DNA from: Apiosordaria backusii
Lineage: Eukaryota; Ascomycota; Sordariomycetes; Sordariales; Lasiosphaeriaceae
Assembly: GCA_030549205.1 (NCBI GenBank)
Contig: JAUKTV010000007.1
Span: 124,001 to 188,000 of the forward strand
Reading direction: 5' to 3'
DNA length: 64,000 bases
Part shown: positions 12,366-24,239 of the stretch, one piece after another
Layout of the letters: every line of letters starts with the position of its first letter
How positions within the stretch are numbered: the first letter of the stretch is position 1
Translations under genes and position numbers: made by a program
Notes under the pieces: generated by a model
Seen by the model: the letters and a program-made list of their open reading frames with translations, nothing else
What the model was told of the DNA's origin: nothing
The model's database searches: none

Positions 12366-13249
12366 TTACAACACCACCAACGGAAACTTATTGTTGAGAA
12401 ACTCTGTCACCTCAGCGCTCGAAGACCCCACTTCCTCGATCTCTTCCGTCTTAAGAAATTTGCGTACGCTTTGGCGGAACACAATCTTGGCCGTGCGCCA
12501 GCGAGCGAAGCCGTGATCCCCGGGAAGGAGACGCAGCTCGCTGCGCTTTACCCAAGCGAGAATATTCTCCTTGTTTTGATCCTCGTAATCGCCAACATCC
12601 TTTGGGTTTGGGAACGGGTACTGTGCCGCGGCGAGCATTCGACGGTGGTGGACATGGTCGGAAAGAGCCTGGGAACTGGTATGATGCAGGTGCTGAGGCT
12701 GCTCCACAATCTCCACCACCTCAACGAATTCACCCACGAGGTCCTGGTTGGAAAAGAGCATCAGGTCAGTAAGTGGCTTCTAAGCATGAAAGGTTGGCAA
12801 GGTGATACATACCGCTACGAAATCGGCGAGCTGTCTCTGAACACCAGACTTCTTAGATCTCTTCGGCAAATTATCTTCGACTTCAATGACTAAGAATTCG
12901 ATCATGTCCTGAAGATCGAAGGCATCGCCGCGCATCTGGGCAGGAATCTAACGCATAGAAACCGTTTTGGTAACCGAAATGGAGGCTGTGGAACCGTGCC
13001 CTACTCTGACAGCAACACATCAAAACTTACAGGATGACAGCCAACCTTCTGGTTACTACACACCGATGTATTGCAACTGATGCCATCGCTTGAGAAATTT
13101 GCCTGGCCCAGCTTAGGATACTGGAGAGTACAGGCTTGGCCCTCTCCCGAAAACAAAGCGTTTACGTGATCGGCTATGTTCTTTGCGTCTCGGTAGGCCT
13201 TGAGACACTGAACACAGGTGTTAGGGCCTGGTGCATAGGATGGCGACAT
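12366..13249 (-). CDS. Three-exon family, copy B (intact)
   Basis: Exons 13249-13031, about 12953-12819 and 12761 (or slightly upstream) to 12366. The phase-0 donors GTAAGT and GTATGT, and acceptors before the conserved IPAQMRGDAFDLQDM and DLVGEFVE segments, give an uninterrupted protein of roughly 245-255 aa. Exon 1 carries the motif APGPNTCVQC and three or four more Cys (CTLQYPK, ISCNTSVC, VGCHP), possibly a metal-binding or disulfide module. Exon 2 is helical and charged. Exon 3 holds the best-conserved block: W-x-R-x-ELRLLPGD, then W-R-x-A-K and F-R-x-S-V-R-K-F, with an acidic tail ending FPLVVL. No signal peptide, so probably intracellular. It is the reference member used to judge the other copies. 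Function unknown; I recognise no known domain. Confidence 0.72.
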
Positions 13250-15075
13250 CGTTGTGGTAGAGAGGACCGGTTACGAAGTTAAACGAGAGCGAGAAAATGA
13301 GAAAGGAAAAAGCCAACCAAAGCTGCAAGCGAGGGCAGTTAAAGTACCTAGAAAACAAACAGCAACAGCGCGCAGGTGAAATCACAGTTTCGTTTGCATG
13401 CAGGCCTCGTGGTCAGTGTGTTTCAAGCGCCCCAGGTGATCAGTTGTTCATTTTACGGGTCCAGAAGAAACACACAGCTTAAGACGATTTTGCAGTATCA
13501 TTGTGGAAGGCTCTCATGTCAGCAAACCCAAGGCAGTGAAACAATCCTAACTTGTCCCTTTCCAGGGCAAGCGCTTGTAAGGGTGCATTGCGACATCATG
13601 GCGGCCGTGTGTGAGCTCTGGGGCGTGACATTGCCGATGCATTGGCTAGGTAATTGTGGAGGGAAAGTTGGCGCACCGTCATGAGATCAATATAATAGAT
13701 TGAAGAAGTGTGAAGAGAACAGAAAACTCTCTATATGAGAATGTAGGAAACCAGATCAGAATACCGGGTATAAATACAAAAGGATGCTCAGAAACTCGGT
13801 CTTCGGCCTTGCCTTTTGATCCGGCGCTTGTCCAACCAGCCGGGAAGAGGTGTAGCCGCCCGCGTGTCAAGATAGGCGACTGTAGATGTTCAATTAAAAC
13901 ACGCCGACAATAAGGTAAGCTAGAGACATGCCGGAGATTGGCATGCTGGAGACACGCTGCTATCGGCTATGTGCAACTTGGGAAGGCGGGCCGCAACCTC
14001 CTTCCTCTTGCTGGGCAGATCTAAAACCTCCCATTAAACCCATATCGCTAAATCATTACTACATACACCAGCGTGAGGCCATTGGCAAGCGCATGGGAGG
14101 GTACCCCTTACATGGTATTCTGGGCTGCCAAGCACTGTCCCGAGCTCCACGCCTTTTGAACTGGCTTGTTTAGATCAGAGAACACAAGTTTCAAGGTAAA
14201 TATGAATGGATGACAGCACTAAGACCACCTGTATAGAAAACTCGCTATTTATTCGCTCCATGGGTCCGTTTAACAAGAGAAAGAAGCTGGGCATGGTCAT
14301 TGGTGATGGTGCCCTGTGATGTTATCCAATTGCCATTTTGGGACGAGTCGAACCGTACGATTGGTCAAAGCTGTTGCGCCCAGTGCTGCTCGGCGCTGTT
14401 CGGGCGCGTCGAGCAGTCTTCATTCCTCCAGTTTCTCAAGGTTGTTCCTGCTTGATGGACAAAATAAGACCACTGATTGGGAATTGAGTTTCATCAATGT
14501 TGTTGGCATCAGACCAACCGGTGTGTGCTGCAGGTCAAAACTGCTTGCCTGCCTGTTGTGTGACGTTAACTAGCAATGGACTGGGATGTCGCAACTGAAT
14601 GTCCTTGTGACTAACACTCGGCACAAAGACCAACTCTATTGTTTGTATTGTTTCGAATATCGAACGAACTCGCAAATGTGCAAAATGCCATCTGTCGATA
14701 CTTTGTATGGTGTTGATGAAATTGCGACCTGACTGACAGCAAGCCCAAAACGTGGCTCCCTCCACGGCGAATGAGTTTCGCCCTGGCAGGTGGAGCTTGA
14801 CGTGGCTGTGCCTTTACACTAAAATGCCTGCGTCAGCCACACTTTCCCCAAAATCGACCAGCCCCCTGACTGCTCTTAGCCGGCTCAGGGATGCCGAACT
14901 ATCCACACTTTGAAACGAGGCAGCCCAAGATGCAGGCCCACAGCCGCCAGCGCGCGCAGTCACGCGCCAACAGCGGACTCAGCGGCTTCTTCAGGTATAT
15001 ATCTTGAAGTTGCCCATTGTCCGCTGTTGACCTTCCTTCTCCAGTCAGAGACAGAGCAATCCCGGTTCAGCCGCC
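13250..15075. other. Intergenic
   Basis: Contains promoter sequence for copy B (left) and for the T5orf172 gene (right). ORFs of 60-100 codons occur on both strands, but none shows domain-like or paralog sequence. Confidence 0.55.
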
Positions 15076-16329
15076 ATGCCCATCTTCGCCAACACCCCCG
15101 AATCACGCCTCGGTCGATCCGACTCGAAAGATCCAGGTTCGACATGTCGAGGAATCACTGGGAGCGGGCTCCCATGTAGGCGCTCGATCATCAACGAAGA
15201 TGCCCCTCCCCCGCCCAAATACAAGAAGACCAATCTCCGCGTCGATGACCCGAGCGATCCTGACCTGTATTGCTGGCAGCACAAGGACCAAGCCGCCATG
15301 TCTGCCCATTCGAGCCCCGGCCCAAAGCTGTCACATACGCCGATACTGGAGGAACGAACGAGCATAGACACTTTGGCGGAGCGATTGGGTCTTATGAAGA
15401 CACATTCGGAACCTAGGCCAAATAAATACAGCGGTGGATACTCGCAGCAGACCACGCGTCCAGAGAAAAAGAAGGGCATCACCTGCTGTTTCTGCTTCCA
15501 CATTCCACTTGACGACCTCGTGCCTCCCCCACGCCCCCAGCCGACGCCGGTTCAGAAGCCCACATCAGTATCGACGCCCTATAGACCCAGCGGGAACAAG
15601 CCCTTGAGCGGGAGACCAAACTCAGGGAGGCCCTCCTCTGGCCGCCCATCATCAGCCCTTTCGCAGAAGAAACAACATACCGCGTTGATTCCTGCGGACG
15701 CACTCCCCGAAACGGCTGCAAAGCTAGCGAAGGAGTTAGCCAAACCGTTCTCCGAAAATGACGACGCTGGGTACATCTACATATTCTGGCTTACCCCAGA
15801 ATCCCAGCCTCTGACCCCCGCAGCCGAAACCGCCCGCTCCCTGCTATCACCTCCATCTTCCCGACCGTCGGGTTCCAGGACAGTGAGCGACATCCTCGCT
15901 TCGTTTGCGGCCTTCATCGACGATGACAACGACGATACAAGGCCTCAAAGCCGTACCGGTAGCGGTGGGCACCGGAATGCCAACAAGAAGATCTTGTTGA
16001 AGATTGGTCGTGCCACAAATGTTCAGCGGCGGCTGAACGAATGGCAGCGGCAGTGCGGGTATAACATCTCGCTCATTCGGTATTATCCCTACGTTCCGTC
16101 CAACAGCACAACTACCACGGAGCGCAAGGTCCCACACAGTCACAAGGTGGAACGTTTGGTGCACATTGAGCTAGATGGTCTTGGGCTGAGGGTTGGGGAT
16201 CGGGGCAAGTGCGAGGCTTGTGGCAAGGAGCACAGGGAGTGGTTTGAGGTTGAGGCGAGCAGGAAGGCGGTTGAGGTTGTGGATGATATTGTGAGGAAGT
16301 GGTCGGACTGGGATGAGACTCAGGCTTAG
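15076..16329 (+). CDS. T5orf172/DUF1766 (GIY-YIG-related) domain protein
   Basis: Single-exon 417-aa protein. Residues 1-225 are mostly disordered (Pro/Ser-rich, with SGRPNSGRPSSGRPSS repeats), interrupted by a short Cys/Trp segment (CRGITGSGLPCRR, then DLYCWQHK) that may bind metal. The C-terminal part (about 235-415) is the conserved domain: GYIYIFWL, LLKIGRATNVQRRLNEWQRQCG, KVERLVHIEL, then CEACGKEHREWFEV. This is the T5orf172/DUF1766 pattern, related to GIY-YIG nucleases; fungal members include the Mug113-type meiotically up-regulated proteins. The GYIYIF and GRATNVQRR elements correspond to the GIY-YIG core strand and the conserved Arg region, but catalytic competence is not established. 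The ATG at 15076 lies just before conserved-looking sequence; no other good ATG is in frame. Confidence 0.88.
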   Translation: MPIFANTPESRLGRSDSKDPGSTCRGITGSGLPCRRSIINEDAPPPPKYKKTNLRVDDPSDPDLYCWQHKDQAAMSAHSSPGPKLSHTPILEERTSIDTLAERLGLMKTHSEPRPNKYSGGYSQQTTRPEKKKGITCCFCFHIPLDDLVPPPRPQPTPVQKPTSVSTPYRPSGNKPLSGRPNSGRPSSGRPSSALSQKKQHTALIPADALPETAAKLAKELAKPFSENDDAGYIYIFWLTPESQPLTPAAETARSLLSPPSSRPSGSRTVSDILASFAAFIDDDNDDTRPQSRTGSGGHRNANKKILLKIGRATNVQRRLNEWQRQCGYNISLIRYYPYVPSNSTTTTERKVPHSHKVERLVHIELDGLGLRVGDRGKCEACGKEHREWFEVEASRKAVEVVDDIVRKWSDWDETQA

Positions 16330-16595
16330 ATGATATCCCTAGGTTTTGATGCATCACATTTGGCGTTTGGCGGTTATGACATGGCGCAAAGCCCGTCGGA
16401 TTTGCATATTTGGTATTAGACATATTCATTAAGCAGTTGCTCTTTGTTACTTAAACAAACGCTTCCACTGACCCAAGCCACAAACGCCGGTCCCATGCAT
16501 CCAAACCTGACCCAATGCTAGTAAAATCACAGAACGCTCAACGTCCATGAATGACTCCCAATCAACGCAGCGGAAACGCTCATGAAAGATCACGC

Positions 16596-17132
16596 TCAAA
16601 AAGAAGCCATGCTTTCTGGCAGGGCATTAAAGCCAATTATTCCATCAGCCAACAATTCATCACCCCTCATCATCGATACTCTGCGGCCGATGATCCCTCT
16701 GCCGACGACAAGTGATAGCTCTTCTCTGAGAGCAATCTCGTGGCCTTCTTGCCTGAATGTGCTTGGAAGGGTGAATTGTTGGAGTAGGCCTGATTCAGGG
16801 AGTGGTTTGCTCATGTCGCCGGATACACTGCATTCATATAAGTGTGAGCTTGGGTAGAGATGTCAGCCAACATTGTGAACGTACTGGATAGACACCAAAA
16901 CATCCCCATCTTGTCTCTCGCTTGACAAAGATGGAGCAGGAGAGGAGGATCGAGAGGAACAAGCTGATGAAGAGCCCGGGGAGGAAAATCGGACGTGGGT
17001 AGCGCTGGAGCTGGAGGGGGTGGAAGGGTTGTGGAAGAGGAGATTTCCCAAGGGCTGACGGGTGGATGAAGAGTAGAAATCCACGCGGGCACCAATACGG
17101 GGGAGGTTGGAGGGGGTTTCTGGCCCGCACAT
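16596..17132 (-). CDS. Small two-exon protein of unknown function
   Basis: Exon 1 (17132-16885) starts MCGPETPSN and encodes a short folded-looking segment (IGARVDFYSSSTRQPLGNLL) and a Ser/Pro-rich linker. A GTACGT donor and an acceptor ATGCAG remove a 57-nt intron (16884-16828), and exon 2 (16827-16596) continues in phase (VSGDMSKPLPESGLLQQF...). Total 159 aa. The second exon looks coding: it is ordered and rich in charged and hydrophobic alternation, and it ends at a clear stop. I do not recognise a domain, and there is no signal peptide or TM segment. It is divergent from the superoxide dismutase gene. The model rests on splice signals and phase closure only. Confidence 0.5.
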
Positions 17133-17812
17133 CTTGACTCTGGCTGGTATAAAGGTAATTTGAGGTGGTGACAGTTCTGAATAGGGAAGTGGAGAGGAAT
17201 GACTACAGGATGGAAGGGGCACAGCAGTCGTATTTATTCCAGCCATCAAGTGGTTACAATGTCGCCTCACCTGCCGGGATGTATGAGCTTCCCGCTCGCA
17301 TCTCTCTGCCCGCATATCCCAAGACATCTCATGAAGCAGGCAGGAGGTCGGGCCATCAAGGTTGGTGAATAGGTCAAGCTCATCAAGGTCAGGAAGGCAG
17401 GGTTGTGTGAGAGGCGACCCGTGCCAGAAATCTGGGGATGTGACCCAGGGATATGGCCGCCTGACCAATGGAAGAGCTCAGAAAGGGAGCTTGACCTGCT
17501 TGGCAGCCGGTTTGGGAAGGGGGTGCCCCACTATGATCCGCAACGCTGCAACAGCTCGGAGATCCGGCCGCGCGCCAGATGAACGCGGTCGATTGAGCAT
17601 GTTTGCGCGGGTTGGACGAAAGACAGGGACACCGTTCACAACCATCGTCAATCCATTCGAGACCGTCGCCGCTGTCAATACCGCATTGTCGGATCTCCAC
17701 CGGCCACAAGACCCAACCCAATTGAATACTAGGGAGAGCTGATCTGCCGAGGAGCGCGTTGAGCACGTTTCACTTTTGGGGAGCTTTCATTCGTTAACAC
17801 TTTTTGCCCACC
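17133..17812. other. Divergent promoter region
   Basis: Between the small minus-strand gene and the superoxide dismutase gene. No gene supported. Confidence 0.5.
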
Positions 17813-18650
17813 ATGGTCAGCTTTGACAATATCTTGAAGTATCTCGCCGTCCAGGCGCCGTTGAGGGCGTTTTCTGGTGACGAGTTCAACGTGACCAAGA
17901 TGGCAGTTCAAGAGTATACACTACCAGCGCTGCCTTACGCGTACAATGTAAGTCTTCAACCTCTCTACCAATCCAATGGGATGGTCTTCACTAACAGATG
18001 GTGATGTGATAAGGCGTTGGAACCGCACATTTCAGCTCAAATCATGGAGCTGCACCACAGCAAGCACCACCAGACATACGTGACGAACCTGAACAACGCG
18101 CTCAAGTTGCACGTTGCCGCTGTCGGGGCCGGGGATATCGCCAGCCAGATTGAGATGCAGCAGGTCATCAAGTTCAATGGTGGTGGCCACATCAACCACT
18201 CGCTGTTCTGGAAGAACCTTGCCCCAGCTGATAGCGAGGAGACGAAGCCCGAGTCTGCCAAGGAGCTGGTTTCTGCTGTTGAGAAGACCTGGGGTACTCT
18301 TGACAACTTCAAGAAGGCCTTCTCGAGTGCCCTGCTGGGGATTCAAGGAAGTGGCTGGGGTTGGCTGGTCAAGGATAGCGCGAGCGGGCTGCGGATCGTG
18401 ACAACCAAAGACCAAGATCCGGTGGTTGGACGGGATGTTCCCGTGTTTGGCGTTGATATGTGGGAGCATGCTTACTATCTTCAGGTAAGTTTCGTAGCGC
18501 CCCTTTCCGCTGGTGTATCATTGAAGCCTGACATCTTGTTCCCAGTATCTCAACGGAAAAGCTGCGTATGTCGAGAACATTTGGAACATCATCAACTGGA
18601 AGGCAGCTGAGGAGCGCTTCTTGGGCGCCAGCGAGGCTGTAACCTTGTAA
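17813..18650 (+). CDS. Fe/Mn-type superoxide dismutase
   Basis: Converts superoxide to oxygen and peroxide. Exons 17813-17947, 18014-18484 and 18546-18650, with GT-AG introns and phase-0 joins, give 236 aa from the ATG at 17813 (in a strong CCACCATGG context) or 207 aa from the in-frame ATG at 17900, which begins MAVQEYTLPALPYAYN, the usual SOD start. Metal ligands and signatures are visible: the first His in MELHHSKHHQTY, the second in GGHINHSLFW, then Asp and His in DMWEHAYYLQ; GSGWGWL is present. The 29-residue extension contains four acidic residues and is a poor mitochondrial presequence, so a cytosolic or uncertain location is more likely (inference). The C terminus WNIINWKAAEERF is canonical. 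Confidence 0.93.
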
Positions 18651-20655
18651 CAACATTTCCTTCTAGGGTAGGCATTTTTTGGACATGCTTTTCAGCGGTC
18701 GTTCGAATATGACATCAAGACATTCTCAGTTCCTCATCCTCGCTCCTCCAAGACATCTAGGCCTGAGGGTTTGTGCATCCGTCATATTCGTATCCAGGAT
18801 CATCCCCTCACGACCAGTCTCACCTTTCAGATCTCATTTTCTTTCAGCAGCTACCTCACCCAGACCTCGCGTTCTCGAGTCCCTTCCTGTCCCTTGGGCC
18901 CTCAATGTTCCGCACTGGAGAACACAAACCAGACACGAGAGACTTTTACTGCCACCAAAACAGCAGGTCTCGGTATTCTTAGAACTCAGTAGTCTTACTA
19001 CTATGGCCATATTCTCCGGTCGGGATGTGTGATAGCCAGGCCGATGCCCGTCATTCATGCTTCCGATCATGGGTTTTCTGTCTCCTGGTCACCGCTTCAA
19101 TACCTCAATGCACGGGTCCGTCCCCGACTGCGGCTTCATCTATCTGACGTGCATCTCATTTGCTTGGAAACACGCCGCCAGCCACGCCGGGTTCCGGATC
19201 ACCGATCTCTAGGCACGACAGTTACCATGCACAGCAGACGTCGTCAACATGCAAGATCTGGTGGTCCCATCTGAGGCCATTCTTGCAAGTCTGCCGTTTT
19301 TGTTGATGAAAAAGCCCACTTATTCGGTTGTACTCCGTGGGCGTTAGCCCTGGCAGTCACCTCGTCCGCCTGTGATGGGGAAGCACGGAATTTGTGCTCC
19401 CTTGCGGTCGGCCACCTGCATGTCAGCCGCTGCAGGAACGAGGAGAATGAGAATCATGAACAATACGAGTCCATTTCCATGGCCGGTCTGTCTCTGTTTG
19501 ACTCTAGCCATTTAGCGGTGCTCACCAGCACACCCGCCATGCTATTTTTCCATTGCTCGTGGCAGTCATGCGGGTGTATTCCTTCCCACGTGGAGATCGG
19601 TACCTGTGGACTTCTCACTGACATGGTGTCGCAGTGACCATCTTGGACGTGGGATAATGGTGGATAATTTCCTTCCATATCCCAACAAATGGCAAAGTCG
19701 GGCATGCATCGGCAAACCACAGCCAGTCTCGACACTACATAATCCCACATGCGCGTCGACTGTGGCTTCCCTGACATTTGGCAGCTACCCATACAAATGA
19801 CAAGCATACCATGTATCCAAACATCCCACTGTGAGCGATGAACTGCTTGTATAGATCCGAGACTGCTTTGCTCGGGTCTGTGCGATTTACACTGAGACCA
19901 TGTTACGAATAATCGTTTCCAACCTCCGCTTCCCACCGTTTACCGGGTGTCGACCCACGGCATGTACAACCAACGAACAACTCTACTGGCCATGTTACAA
20001 CCATCGTAACGTTGAAGAATCCTTTCGGTTATCTTGCATTCTCTCCCGGTGCAGTGCGCACGCCACCGGCAGTCTGCGGCCGTGAAAAGCATCGGTACGG
20101 TGCAGCTGCATGCAAACGGATGCACCTCAGAAGGCCCTCAATGACAGCTGTATGGCTCGCTTGCAGAGAAAATACCAGGATTCCCCGGGTCTTGTTTGGT
20201 CTTTTCCTTTTCGAGGCTGTTTTAATGTCACACAAGCCGGTCTCCCAACGTCCTTTCCTTGGCGAGATCGGTTTGCTTTGGCAACGGTTGAACGTGGCGC
20301 TCCATGGAAACACTCTCGACACTCCAGGTGTGTCCTTTCATACCGGCGGATCAATACATCAAGCCACATCGGTCTGGCTCCTTCCTCAAACGAAGTGCAA
20401 ACATGATGTTGGTGACATCCTGCGTGGACCGGGGGTGTTGCCATGATGAAAGGCAAACTCGGCCGGTGACGGGGGCACAGTTTAGACCAAACAGGGGGAT
20501 GGGAAACGAAACAGGTTGCCGGCTGTAGAGCGATATAAGAAGGTCATGAGAAAGCTCTCGCTCTGCTTCTTTTCTTCTTCAACCGACAGGTAGCTCTTCC
20601 TTCATTCCGAGGTACCATCACGCTCTTTTAGCATTTGAACGGCTCCATCGCCACC
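18651..20655. other. Intergenic, 2 kb
   Basis: Upstream of the secreted repeat protein. Several ORFs up to 160 codons exist on both strands, but their composition is random-looking and they overlap each other. I support no gene here. Confidence 0.5.
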
Positions 20656-22938
20656 ATGTTGGGAGGCATTCACTCGTTGGCTCTGTTGAGTCTTGGGTAC
20701 GTCAACTCCTCGCATACATTCCGATATTTGTGTACTAACAACTTTCTACAGTCATGCCGTTGCTCTGGCTCAGGCTGTCGACCGCGGGCATGTGGTTCAC
20801 CCAGAGCCCACGGAGACTGTTACAGAAACAGTGACAGTCCGTGTGGGTTCATGCAACCCTACATACACCACAACCACGGTCACAGTCTATGGCGGTTGCT
20901 CTTCCACTGGGGCTGCCACTGGTACTACAACATGCACCCTTGGCCACAGCATCTCCAACGTCCCTGGAAGCTCTTCACTGTCGTCCACCAGATGGCTCAA
21001 CCACACTTCGGGACATCTTTCCACCACCGGCATCGTCGACCCAACCGCTGGGACTGTCCCAACAGGAGGTACATCCTTGCTCCCCTCGTTTGCAAATTCG
21101 ACATACTCTTGGAGCAGCCGTACCAGCCATGTCATCAGCGGTACCGCTCCTTGGGGCACTGGATCAAGTGCACCACTTATCTCGGCCACACCGACGGGTC
21201 AGTGGAATACTAGTTCCTCCGTGGTACCCACAGCCACCAGCAGAGCGCCTATGGAGACGTTTCCTTCTATCTCAGATGATGTGACGTCTACTTTCGCTGC
21301 CAGCGTCTCTTCGACCCTTACCGGAACCGGCACGGAAGCTGTCGATCCCATCGATACCACGTCTTCCCCAGCAACAGGGTTTCCCGCAACCTCTGAGACT
21401 GACTCGACAAGCTTCGTTACTCTTACCTTGACGTCGTCGGTGTTCACCACGGTCAGGGCACCTACTTCTTCTCGCTGGATCCCTTGGCCGACAGGCACTG
21501 GAGGAACTGGGTACCCTTTCCCTCAGCCAAGTGGAACTGGGATCTGGGGCAATCATACCTCGCGCGGTCCCAGCTCTTATCAACCCAGCTTGACATACCA
21601 GACAACATCTTCCGGTAGGTACCTGGTCATCATGTCTATGTTGATATCAACAGCTAACTCTATCCAGTTCAAACAGATTCGGAGACTGACACCTACGAGG
21701 CAACTTACACAACACCTACTACCGTTAGCCAAGTGACTGTGTCCTCTATATCTTTCTCCTCGTGGTTCACACCTCCAGCGTCATGGAGTGTGAGCACCAT
21801 CACTGGCTCTTCCGGCGCTGGTACAAGTACCTATGACCCGATCTCTGAGACTAGCGACCCGTCCACGGCTATCACCGGCCTACCCGGCTCCTCCGTGACA
21901 GCATCATCAGCTCCTTCGTCCGCAACCAACGACCCTATACTGTCCTCCTCTTCCACGCTCCCTGCCGAAGAGACGTCGGTGAATGGCCCCACAAGTCTGT
22001 CATCGACGAGAACATACATTGAGTCTACGGTCTCAGAAGCAACGATCTTTACTACGGGGTCTGCTGACCCTGTCCTCTCCTTCACTTCTACTCTGACTTC
22101 CACTACCACAACGAAGCCCATTTTCGTTAACACTACAACGACGAGTGCTGGGACTGCGGTTCCATCTTCGAGCAGCACCAGCAGCAGAGCCGTCTACGGC
22201 AGCTACACGTTCTCTTTCCCTTCTAGCCTGAACCACTCTTCCACTGCGAGCGGTATCATCTTGTCTGGGACGGCTAGCGTTGAGCCTACTGATGTGACTT
22301 CTTCTGCCTACACGACTGGAAGTGTTGATCCCACTGGAGCATCCTCCTCATCCTACACCACCTCCTCCCTCACCTTTTCTGAGACAGCAATCGTCGACCC
22401 CACTGCCTCCTACACCACCTCCTCGGTTCCCTCCTCTGAGACGGGCACCGTCGACCCTACCGGAGCTAGCTCAACAACTTCGAGCACTCCTCTATCCGAG
22501 ACAGGAAGCGTCGACCCAATCTTTACTACCACATCCAGCATCCCTCTTTCCGTAACAGGCACAGTCAACCCAACAGTCCTTCCCTCAACCTCGTCCCCCT
22601 TCTATCACAACACCACAGTCCCTGCTTCGTCTGTCATTGAGACAGCCAGCGCTGGTCCAACTGGTGCTACCTCGATGACATACACAGAATCAGGCGCTGC
22701 CCACCCGACCACTTTCTGGACTCGGACCGCCACTACCACCACCGCCACCTCTGAGGAAGCGAGCAGTGCTCCGACTGTGACGCCTGAGCCTGGATATGGG
22801 TATGGCGGTGGCGGGTATGGGTACGGGTACTGGAATCGGTATGGAGCTTCGAGGTGGGGGCGGGTGAAGGCTGCTGCCAAGGGGCAGGGGGATAGCGATC
22901 ATGAGAGGCATGGACATGGACATGGGGATAGGGAGTAG
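20656..22938 (+). CDS. Secreted Ser/Thr-rich repeat protein
   Basis: Exons 20656-20696, 20752-21614 and 21668-22938, with introns of 55 and 53 nt and phases that close, give 724 aa. The first intron splits the signal peptide (MLGGIHSLALLSLG joined to HAVALAQA), with cleavage probably after AQA. The mature protein is extremely Ser/Thr-rich and so probably heavily O-glycosylated. It includes a TETVTETVTV segment near the N terminus, typical of fungal wall proteins. Imperfect repeats of roughly 20-25 residues around the core SETGTVDPTGAS occupy about residues 480-590. The tail is Gly/Tyr-rich (GYGYGGGGYGYGYW), then His/Gly/Asp (HGHGHGD). There is no GPI-anchor hydrophobic tail, so it is likely secreted or wall-associated. 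No enzyme domain visible. The first exon would be missed by any model lacking the intron at 20697. Confidence 0.82.
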
Positions 22939-23662
22939 GACAGAGAGTATGTACCTATGAGGGGTTACGTAGGTGAAGCAGCAGATGTTTTTTATGGGCA
23001 AAGGTGGTGCTTATGGGGGTGTTTAACAAAAAGATTGATAGATTTTAGAGTTCTGTTCTTTGGAGATATTTTTTACATGAGATGGGAATTTGAGAAGATG
23101 TGTTGTTTTACTATTGGTACTTGTTCATTTTAGCAGGTGTCGTCAAGCAAAGGACCTTTCATACAGTCAACAGCCTCGGAGCAATATAATCCGGTATGGT
23201 TATTATTAGAGAGATGCCACTGTATATCAACACCTGATCAACAGGTGCGACTTAGCCGATAATTTGATCTGGTCCTGATTTTCCGTCTTTGTCCGAGGCC
23301 GAAAGGTACATTCCGTTAAGTATTTCAGGACCCAGATTTTAGAGAAGGATCAGGATTAACAGTCATGATTATGCAGGCTTTGGCCTTACCTACATTGGCG
23401 CTTCCGTTGAATTTTGGTCTTTTTCAATTACTTTCCCGTTCAAGTTCAGGTACTCAAGGCAAACAGTCCAACAACACAAACCAGAAATGATCACACACAA
23501 TCGCATAGGAATTGCACTTTCGATGTAGGGCCAGTTTCAAAGATGCCTGCAATTCGCATACCATCCAAATTCCAAATCCCACAAAAGTCCATCCGCCCCC
23601 TCTCTGTATATGTTGGCTAGGTACCTACATATCGGTACCTTACCTATGTGACCAACCCAGAC
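22939..23662. other. Duplicated 3' flank and intergenic sequence
   Basis: Positions about 23185-23400 resemble about 11570-12100, including the shared stretches CCGATCAACAG/CCTGATCAACAG and TTCCGTCTTTGTCCGAGG/TTCCGTCTTCGTCCGAGG. This marks a segmental duplication downstream of the three-exon family copies. No gene supported. Confidence 0.6.
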
Positions 23663-23977
23663 TTACATCATCAGCGGAAAATACTCCTCCAGGAACGCAG
23701 CAACATCCTCTTCGTGGACCTCCCCGTCGCAATTGCTTTCCTGCTCAATAACTGCCAAACCCTTAATCTCGGGCCGGCAAAGAAACTGGCGTATCTTCTC
23801 AAAGAACACACGCTTCGCCTCACGCCAGCCAATGTACCCATCGTCTTGGGGAAGGAGACGCGGCTCTTGACGCTTTTCACAGGCGAGAACACTTTTTTTG
23901 CTGGGATTTTCCACAGCCGGAAACGGGTTTCTCGCGGCAGCAAGCATCTGGCGACGGTGAACGAGGTCGTCAAGAGA
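23663..23977 (-). pseudogene. Three-exon family, copy D1: exon 3 fragment
   Basis: On the minus strand, a readable fragment beginning near SLDDLVHRRQMLAAARNPFP runs through the conserved block (EKRQEPRLLPQDDGYIGW, REAKRVFFEKIRQFL) to EEYFPLMM and a stop, matching exon 3 of copies A-C. Exons 1 and 2 are absent: immediately upstream lies another family fragment in the opposite orientation. The open frame continues to 24145 only by reading antisense through that second fragment. It is a rearranged relic. Confidence 0.72.
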
Positions 23978-23984
23978 GATGGCG

Positions 23985-24239
23985 CTTAAAACCAACACGG
24001 ATGATTTCGCCGCCTGGGAGAAGCGCAAGGCCCTGCGTCTCTTTCCCGAGGATCCTGCATTTGTTCGTTGGCGTGCAGCCAAGATTATGTTCCACAAGAG
24101 CATACGCCAATTTCTCTGCATGCTAGAGGTCAAAGCGATAGCCAAGGGGGGATTTATCCAGGTGAGCCACGGTAATGAGGACTATGAAGAAGGAGTGGAC
24201 GAATGGCTCGACGAGTGGTTCCCCTTGGCGCTGGTGTAA
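23985..24239 (+). pseudogene. Three-exon family, copy D2: exon 3 fragment
   Basis: Plus-strand fragment reading TDDFAAWEKRKALRLFPEDP, then WRAAKIMFHKSIRQFL and DEWFPLALV with a stop. It corresponds to exon 3 of the family from the DLAAWESRKALRLLPGD position onward. It abuts the D1 fragment head to head, with a breakpoint at about 23975-23990, and lacks exons 1 and 2. An ATG at 23979 gives an 86-aa ORF, so expression of a truncated product cannot be excluded. Confidence 0.7.

Noticed and set aside
19454..19936. A 160-codon minus-strand ORF
   Set aside because: Composition is random-looking, with overlapping ORFs in other frames and no domain or splice support.
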